Shown piece by piece: positions 58,331 to 64,000 of a DNA stretch of 64,000 nucleotides. The translations under genes and the position numbers were made by a program. The stretch is from positions 46,985,385 to 47,049,384 of the forward strand of contig NC_088295.1 in assembly GCF_032854445.1 (NCBI RefSeq), in the 5' to 3' direction. Numbering within the stretch: position 1 is the stretch's first letter; each line of letters starts with the position of its first letter. The DNA comes from Liolophura sinensis (lineage: Eukaryota; Mollusca; Polyplacophora; Chitonida; Chitonidae). Under the pieces are notes generated by a model. That model saw only the letters and a program-made list of their open reading frames with translations. It searched no databases and had not been told where the DNA came from.

Positions 58331-58478
58331 TTACCTCAGTTTCGGTCTCATTCTAGCTGTTCATGTACACATGCCTAAAAAGAAGCAACGGACACGCCCC
58401 CTAATGCACCATGGCTTAATAAACAGGAAACTAATGTAACAATGTTAATTGCGATTTATTAGACATTATTGGTCTAAG
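58331..58478 (+). repeat. Dispersed repeat, copy 2 (partner at 31232)
   Basis: TTTACCTCAGTTTCGG, CTAGCTGTTCATGTACACAT, GGACACGCCCCCTAATGCAC, CATGGCTTAA and AATTGCGATTTATTA align in order with 31232-31385. Confidence 0.6.
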
Positions 58479-58587
58479 ATTACTCAAAATGTTGATTTCG
58501 TATTATAGTGCATGGTCAAAGGTATAGAAAGTGAAGGAATCTGGTTGTGATCTCCTCCTTCTCTTGTAAATATATATACAAGATGTG

Positions 58588-58618
58588 TGTGCGCGCGTGA
58601 GTGTGTGTGTGTGTGTGT
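58588..58618. repeat. (GT)n/(GC) microsatellite
   Basis: GTGTGTGCGCGCGTGAGTGTGTGTGTGTGTGT. Confidence 0.85.
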
Positions 58619-58619
58619 A

Positions 58620-61600
58620 AACATATGTGCAGGACCAAAATCGGTTTAATTCAGATAATAAACTGAAGAAAACTAGAATAATTTGATGGTAAAAGTAATT
58701 TAATGGTACAAGTCTTTTTTTTCAGATGAAATTGGCCACTTACAGTTATATCAAGGGGGTGAAATTCTCAATGGATGAAATGCTCTTGTGACAGTGTGGG
58801 AAATAATTTTTCTGTCTCCAAACGGATTGTCACACTTACATAGGAATTACAAGTTAATCCTAATCGATGCAAACTGCTTACATATTCTGTGATCCCAACA
58901 TTAAACCGTGTAATATGTATTACGCATCGGTATTTGACAGGACTTTTTTGGGTTGCATCTTAGGCTCTATTTAAATCCACGGATTAAATATTTTGTAGCA
59001 AAAATTTGTAAATATTACGGCGAAACAATAGCTTTGAATATATGCTGTTTTATTAACTGTGAGCCTTGTGTAGCCATAATCTAATTTCCAAACATGCTAG
59101 TACTAAATTGATTCAGTATAAATGCCACACATGGTGATGGTTTATATATGGTCTTCAAACTTGCTGGTCTCATGAAGGCTCATCCGATATGCTTATCTGC
59201 TTACTACAGGCTTTGTTCACATGTGACCTGATACCGAGTGTGGACAAATGGTCAATATTTGGGAAGGACAATAAACGGTCAAGACTAAAGGATGCCCGCA
59301 AAACCCCCACCGTCAGCCAGCTCGTTTGTCTTGTTATGTTCTTTATACTTATATACGTATACTGTCACTGTGTATATATATAGTCTGGCCATAGATGGAA
59401 AGAAACGCGACAGCTGGCTTTTCATTGTGAAAGGAACATCGAGACGGCTACATACAAGGCTCGGAGAAACTCACAACCCCTGCTTGCACCTGGTTTGCCC
59501 CATGGTGCCTTCACATCTCGAACGCCTGATGGATGTGTAAAGGTATCAGTGTAAATACGCTGATTTACATTCGTAAACTACGCAGCTTTAAGACATCCCT
59601 CAATTGACCCGGGCATGACCCCCGGGGGTGTCAGTCACAACACAGCGACACTGACCAACCGATTAGAAGAACCAAGAAGCTTCAACACTCAGTTACGCGT
59701 ATTTCTTCGACTTCTGTATGCATGATGATTATGAAATTGAGGTTGATGTTAGATAGGTCATGGATATATAAGTGTCAAGTAACAGAACAGGTGTTTACAT
59801 GTCATATAAATGTCACCAGGCATTGTGACGTTTTGGATAGAAACGGACGATTCGAATGTCCCACCGTAAAACTTTTGCGAGCAATTATTAACACAAGTAT
59901 TGCACAAGATTTAATTAAAGAAAATGTTAATAGTATATCATAGTATAGTATAGGAACATAATTCAATTTAAAAAAAAAAAAAAAACATTTGGCATTGTAC
60001 CTGACAAAGTGACGGTATCAGTGCAATAGACTTTCATTTCGAAAGCTTTAACATTGTATCTGCCAACCAGTTCGCGAAGACATCTACTGACGTAGGCGTT
60101 TCAGTTCGGATTAAGAGCCTGTCTAAATCCCAGGTCTCAGTTATGATTTTGTCACATGTGCAGTATTAAATTAACTATATCGTTTCTTCTTCTTCTTCAG
60201 CTTGTGAAGAAAATATATACATATGAATGCAGGTTATTTTTTTTTATCATATATTAGTAAATGTTGTGAAGAAATTACACTTACGTAATGATTACAGTTT
60301 TCCGTATAAAGTTTATAGACAGGCAGAAAAAGTATGAGTTATCAAGTTTTGAAGTAAATCCAGACCTGTTTACAATATACATGTAGTTTCCTCCTTTTGC
60401 GTGCTTGGACGACCCTTTCTATCTTTAATTTTTTTTTTTGCGGACTTTTTTTTCTGATTAGATGGTATAATTGGTTTAGGAAGGTCTCGTCATAAGCAAA
60501 AAAAACCTGTTGTTGCAGTATGTCTTCAAAGCTAAACAGTAGGTCGCGTGGTGGTACAATATGTGATTTAAAACTGTGGTGTATAAAAACGCTCAAGGCG
60601 ATGGAAGCACGGCCATATCGCATGCATGTAGCGGTATGACAAAGGCGAAATCCGAGACAATGAGGCTAAACTGGATTGTTATTGGGTGTATCGGGATGCT
60701 GGGGGTAAAATCAAAGTGGGACAGGGGGCAGGTGCAAAGTGGATGCCGTTAGAAAGAAAAGGGGATGGAGATATTTAACTAGCGGCAATCTGTTGACAAT
60801 CAGTTAAACCTAACGACACGCGACCCTCGATGTTCGGCAGGCTTTATTGTTTGCTCGCCTTGTTATCTTAAATCTGATCTCCCGTTTTTGATTTATCTTG
60901 CGGTCTATATATGTACCCCACCCATCTGTCTCTGTATGCATAAGCATGTGGACAGTGTACAGTTATTTGGGATTTTGACGCTCGTGCGCAGCGATGTACA
61001 TTGGCTCACGTGCTCGCGTGCAAGGCAAAAAAATATTGGGGTCACCTTCGCACCTGCGCGAGCATGGTTTGTGAAACGGACATCAGCTGCCGATGTTGAT
61101 TTCTGGTTGTGTATTATACCGGTCTAATGAAACGTGACAGGAAGACAGAGCAGTGGCCGTCGGAAAATGAAAGAGAAACCGCAGTCGTAAATAAACGCCG
61201 GAGAGCAGATGACAACACACCAAAGGCCGTGAACAATGATTAAACTGGAAGGCCAGGTGATGTAGATATATGAGATTGCGTTTACAGATGAACGGTAAAT
61301 CGTTCTTTAAAGTAATATAATGCCCAGTTTAGAGATACTCTCGGGAGAGTATATTAAAAGATGACGAAATGATATGATGGGTACAGAAAGAATACAACCA
61401 CCTGCAACCGTGTCAAGGGTTAAAGGAAGGAAGTGTTAATTGCTGGACTCTTCATGCACATTGACTTGAAAATGAAAACTACATAACTGAGCACTCTACA
61501 CACACGTGTCTTAACTCAGACCACTAAACGTATCTAACCGTTACCTATAATATATGATCATCGTCAAAACAAAACACTGACAGTCTGATGCAAAATGAAC

Positions 61601-61700
61601 TGTTACCAGGCACGGTACCAAAGCCAGAAAAGAACTGTTTTTGTTTAGGTGATTTATTTCGTGTCTATATAGGAATAAATTCTTTAAGCGTGTTTTATGA
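58620..61700. other. No established gene
   Basis: AT-rich with short frames. A poly(A) run (59970-59985) has no recognisable body. 60640-61130 is purine-rich to mixed, complex unique sequence. The plus frame ending VTFAPARAWFVKRTSAADVD, FWLCIIPV (to 61127) is protein-like but unsupported. Confidence 0.3.
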
Positions 61701-61708
61701 ATATGACA

Positions 61709-61876
61709 TAAATTTATTTATTTGTTTGATTGGGGCTTTACGCCGTACTCAAGAGTATTCCACTTATACGACGGCTGTCGGGATTATGGACGACGAAACA
61801 GGGCCAAGACGGTTGCGTGTTGCTGCCAGACATTACCACGCACCACAGCCTGGAGAGGAGGAAATGACATAAGGCG
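61709..61876 (-). mobile_element. SINE-A-related copy with a different body
   Basis: The tail (TTTATTTGTTTGATTGGGGC, TTTACGCCGTACTCAAGAGT, TTCCACTTATACGACGGC) is SINE-A-like. The next 100 bp (GGACGACGAAACAGGGCCAA) diverge strongly, so this is either a subfamily or a chimera. Confidence 0.7.
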
Positions 61877-62305
61877 TATGTCGAAATACAGAATACCAAA
61901 AAGAAAAATTTGTCTTTCCTTGGAATCACTTTTATTTTCCAAAGCCGGTTGTATAGTATGTATCTAGAGCTAAACTTAACAAAGTCGCCTGAGGTATCAT
62001 CCAGATTTCACTATGATCGCTTTTATCCACACAATCAGTATCGTTTATGATGAATTATGTACTTCACTACGTGCAAATAGTTAATCAAATAAATAAATGT
62101 ACATAAATATACAATAATCACATGTATGGTAAAGGACCCCTGCAAGGAAAAGAATGTTAAAAAGTGCTTGAGTGATATTTGTTCACAGTTAAGCATGCAT
62201 ATTCTACTATCTTCTCAGAAGCTCATGCTAGTTTCCTTAAGCTACTCTAAGCTAACGTGCAGGAACACTGGCGAGGAGAATTGCTTCACTCCGGAAACTT
62301 CGCAA

Positions 62306-62394
62306 CAAACCGGACTGTCTGTGAACGAAATATTCTTGAGTGTATATGGCTGTTAACACCTATCAGTTAATTAACACCTATCAAATAATTGAGT
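62306..62394 (+). mobile_element. Decayed SINE tail
   Basis: GAACGAAATATTCTTGAGTG then TTAACACCTATCAAATAATTGA resembles a SINE-A 3' end, followed by a duplicated TTAACACCTATCA. Confidence 0.4.
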
Positions 62395-62759
62395 AGATAA
62401 ACTTAGTTAATTTAGAAATGACAGCCCAATCGGATTCGGAGTCCAGGTGATAACCCATACTTATCGTAAATAGTAAAGCTTGTCTTCATCTGTAATTTAA
62501 TTTGTTTTTCAGTGTTTATATGACAAAACTGTTGGTCAGATTTGCCTGTCCATCTCTGATACTTCATGTATGTAAATATGAACACATATATTTGGGTATA
62601 TACAAAATTCTGGATTAAGCGGGAATCGAATTCCCAGTGCTTCAAGATGAGTTTATACATAATCGGGAATTAGGTAGGACCTGGTATATATCTCTAGACA
62701 TTGTTATCAACCGAATTTCTTGTTCGGGAATTAACCTCAGGATTTGTTGTGTCTTTCAG

Positions 62760-63013
62760 ACTTGTTTGTCAACGGACTGTTTGTCCTTGGCTCACAACCC
62801 ACCACCCCACCCTCCCCCCAAGTTTTCAACCCCTTAGTCCCTCAGTTTGCTGGTGTTAAACTCTACACCTATGAAAGTCACCGCGGTGTATCTGACCACG
62901 TGATGCAGATGAAAGACGCCGTCATTCTTTATCACGCTCAGCTCGAGAGCTCTACACCCGTCTATTCCCTCTCGTCAAGTCCACAGACATCCGGTCATCT
63001 GACATGGTCTTAA
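62760..63013 (+). CDS. Terminal exon, protein of unknown function
   Basis: A strong acceptor (GATTTGTTGTGTCTTTCAG) ends at 62759. A phase-2 frame then runs 83 residues to TAA at 63011-63013. The product begins LFVNGLFVLGSQPTTPPSPQ and continues VFNPLVPQFAGVKLYTYESH, RGVSDHVMQMKDAVILYHAQ, ending LESSTPVYSLSSSPQTSGHL and TWS. G+C is well above the surroundings and third positions favour C, as expected of coding sequence. The tail is Ser/Thr/Pro-rich. An AATAAA at 63441 could be the polyadenylation signal. I do not recognise the family, and upstream exons were not located in the window. The short ATG-led frame beginning at 62744 is the same frame extended into the intron. Confidence 0.6.
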
Positions 63014-63440
63014 GAAGAGATCCGTCGACTTTGTATATATATATACTTATATATAGTGTCTTAGTGACCCGACACGACCCTCGGCCGCCGGGGTCATGTA
63101 TACATACACCCCTGCAAGTACACTCGAAGAAAGAGAGGCCTACATATATTCATGTATAAGCCTACACACTTTCAAAGCGTGCACAAATGTACATTAAATT
63201 TAATTTTAAAATTAATTTTTTAGTCTCGTGGACAGAGTTGCTCAAAACAGTTTTTAGATATAATACTAGATTTAACTTTAAGCCAAGTCTTCAATTTTGT
63301 ACTTAACCAAAAAATAATTGCGTAACAGTATATTAAAATATCCCCTAAATTTGCTGCTGTTATAATTTGATTTTTGGATGGCTTCATTGGCTGCTGAAAA
63401 TTTTAAGTACACAAAATATGACTTAATACTAGTACTAGTT

Positions 63441-63446
63441 AATAAA
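63441..63446 (+). promoter_or_regulatory. Possible polyadenylation signal AATAAA
   Basis: It lies about 430 bp downstream of the stop of the 62760-63013 exon in AT-rich sequence. The word is common by chance. Confidence 0.3.
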
Positions 63447-63759
63447 CTTTCGAAGAACTGTGCGTGGGCTACTTTACTTTGAGAAAAACCGAATATCAAA
63501 AATTATTCATTCCCAAAATTAATTTTTTATTTGTTACTAAAAGCTATGTTTTTGCTTAGTGAATGTAAACCAAGTTCAATGAGCACCGACAAATTAAGCC
63601 ACTGCTCTTAGGCAATGTCTCCAAAATATTCAGCGCAAATTAAAAAATATGTCGTCCACCTTGAGCTGGAGTCGAACTCATGGCGTGTTTGTTTTTGCCT
63701 CACCCTAAGATGAAAGAACCTGAAATTACCTTTGGCTGTGACAGCGCGTCAAAAGTAGA

Positions 63760-63910
63760 CAGTGTTTCGTGTTGTTTTGCAGTCTGCCCCCTTGTTGAGC
63801 GAATGGCCTATGCTTATAGGATGTAATCATTTTATGAACTGACCGACCGACAGACAGACAGACTGACTGACCGACTGATCCGGGACTTATAGAGGTGCAT
63901 GCTTGTCGCG
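63760..63910 (-). repeat. Interspersed repeat fragment with (GACA/GACC)n run
   Basis: GACCGACCGACAGACAGACA, GACTGACTGACCGACTGATC and TATAGAGGTGCATGC form a short microsatellite within a layout similar to the CTGTCTG repeat at 14078-14260 but on the opposite strand. Confidence 0.45.
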
Positions 63911-64000
63911 AAGAAAAGTCACAGAATTGTAGTCCTTTGAGAAATTCAGCCTACTCATTAATTTCAGTCCTATACTCATTAACAATCTTTAGCGAAGAAA

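Overview
The window reads as intron-rich, AT-rich (roughly 60-65 % A+T) animal genomic DNA. It contains no bacterial-style operons, no Shine-Dalgarno-led genes and no long uninterrupted genes. Many copies of a tRNA-headed SINE are present. Their 3' tails read TTGAGTACGGCGTAAAACAC followed by AATAAATAAATA, with CACTTATACGACGGCGGCC on the opposite strand. From general knowledge this style of SINE tail is common in lophotrochozoan, especially molluscan, genomes. I infer a mollusc or close relative; the species cannot be named from this sequence.

The best protein-coding evidence is at the two ends. At the left edge, on the minus strand, three exons with compatible splice phases (3081-2946, 2080-2005, 774-96) make the 3' end of a single-pass membrane receptor: a membrane-proximal stalk, one clean transmembrane helix, and a 225-residue tyrosine-rich cytoplasmic tail. 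At the right edge, on the plus strand, 62760-63013 is a convincing terminal exon of an unrecognised protein. Between them I list isolated candidate terminal or internal exons (around 10.3, 34.1, 36.3, 43.8, 46.3, 51.4 and 57.7 kb) that have good splice signals but unknown function. Most other short open frames are chance frames or translations of repeats.

The rest is repeat-dominated. There are several unrelated minisatellite or satellite arrays: 1.15 kb, 8.06 kb (29/23-bp units), 11.7 kb (21 bp), 14.7 kb (46 bp, about 26 copies), 17.6 kb (21 bp), 29.7 kb (84 bp), 37.1 kb (58-bp dimers changing to 29-bp monomers) and 53.9 kb (27 bp). A SINE lies inside the 53.9-kb array. There are at least three SINE families and two inverted-repeat DNA elements: a 140-bp TTAA-flanked MITE at 23.07 kb and a 0.6-kb foldback element at 44.97 kb.

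The most unusual region is 20.57-27.12 kb. Seven same-orientation diverged copies of a roughly 0.35-kb conserved core are embedded in longer homologous units of about 0.77-0.82 kb, with later insertions. The conserved islands carry nuclear-receptor-like half-sites, E-boxes and MYB-like CCGTTA/TAACGG words, and no open frame. This could be a tandemly duplicated cis-regulatory or noncoding-RNA module, or a decayed tandem duplication.
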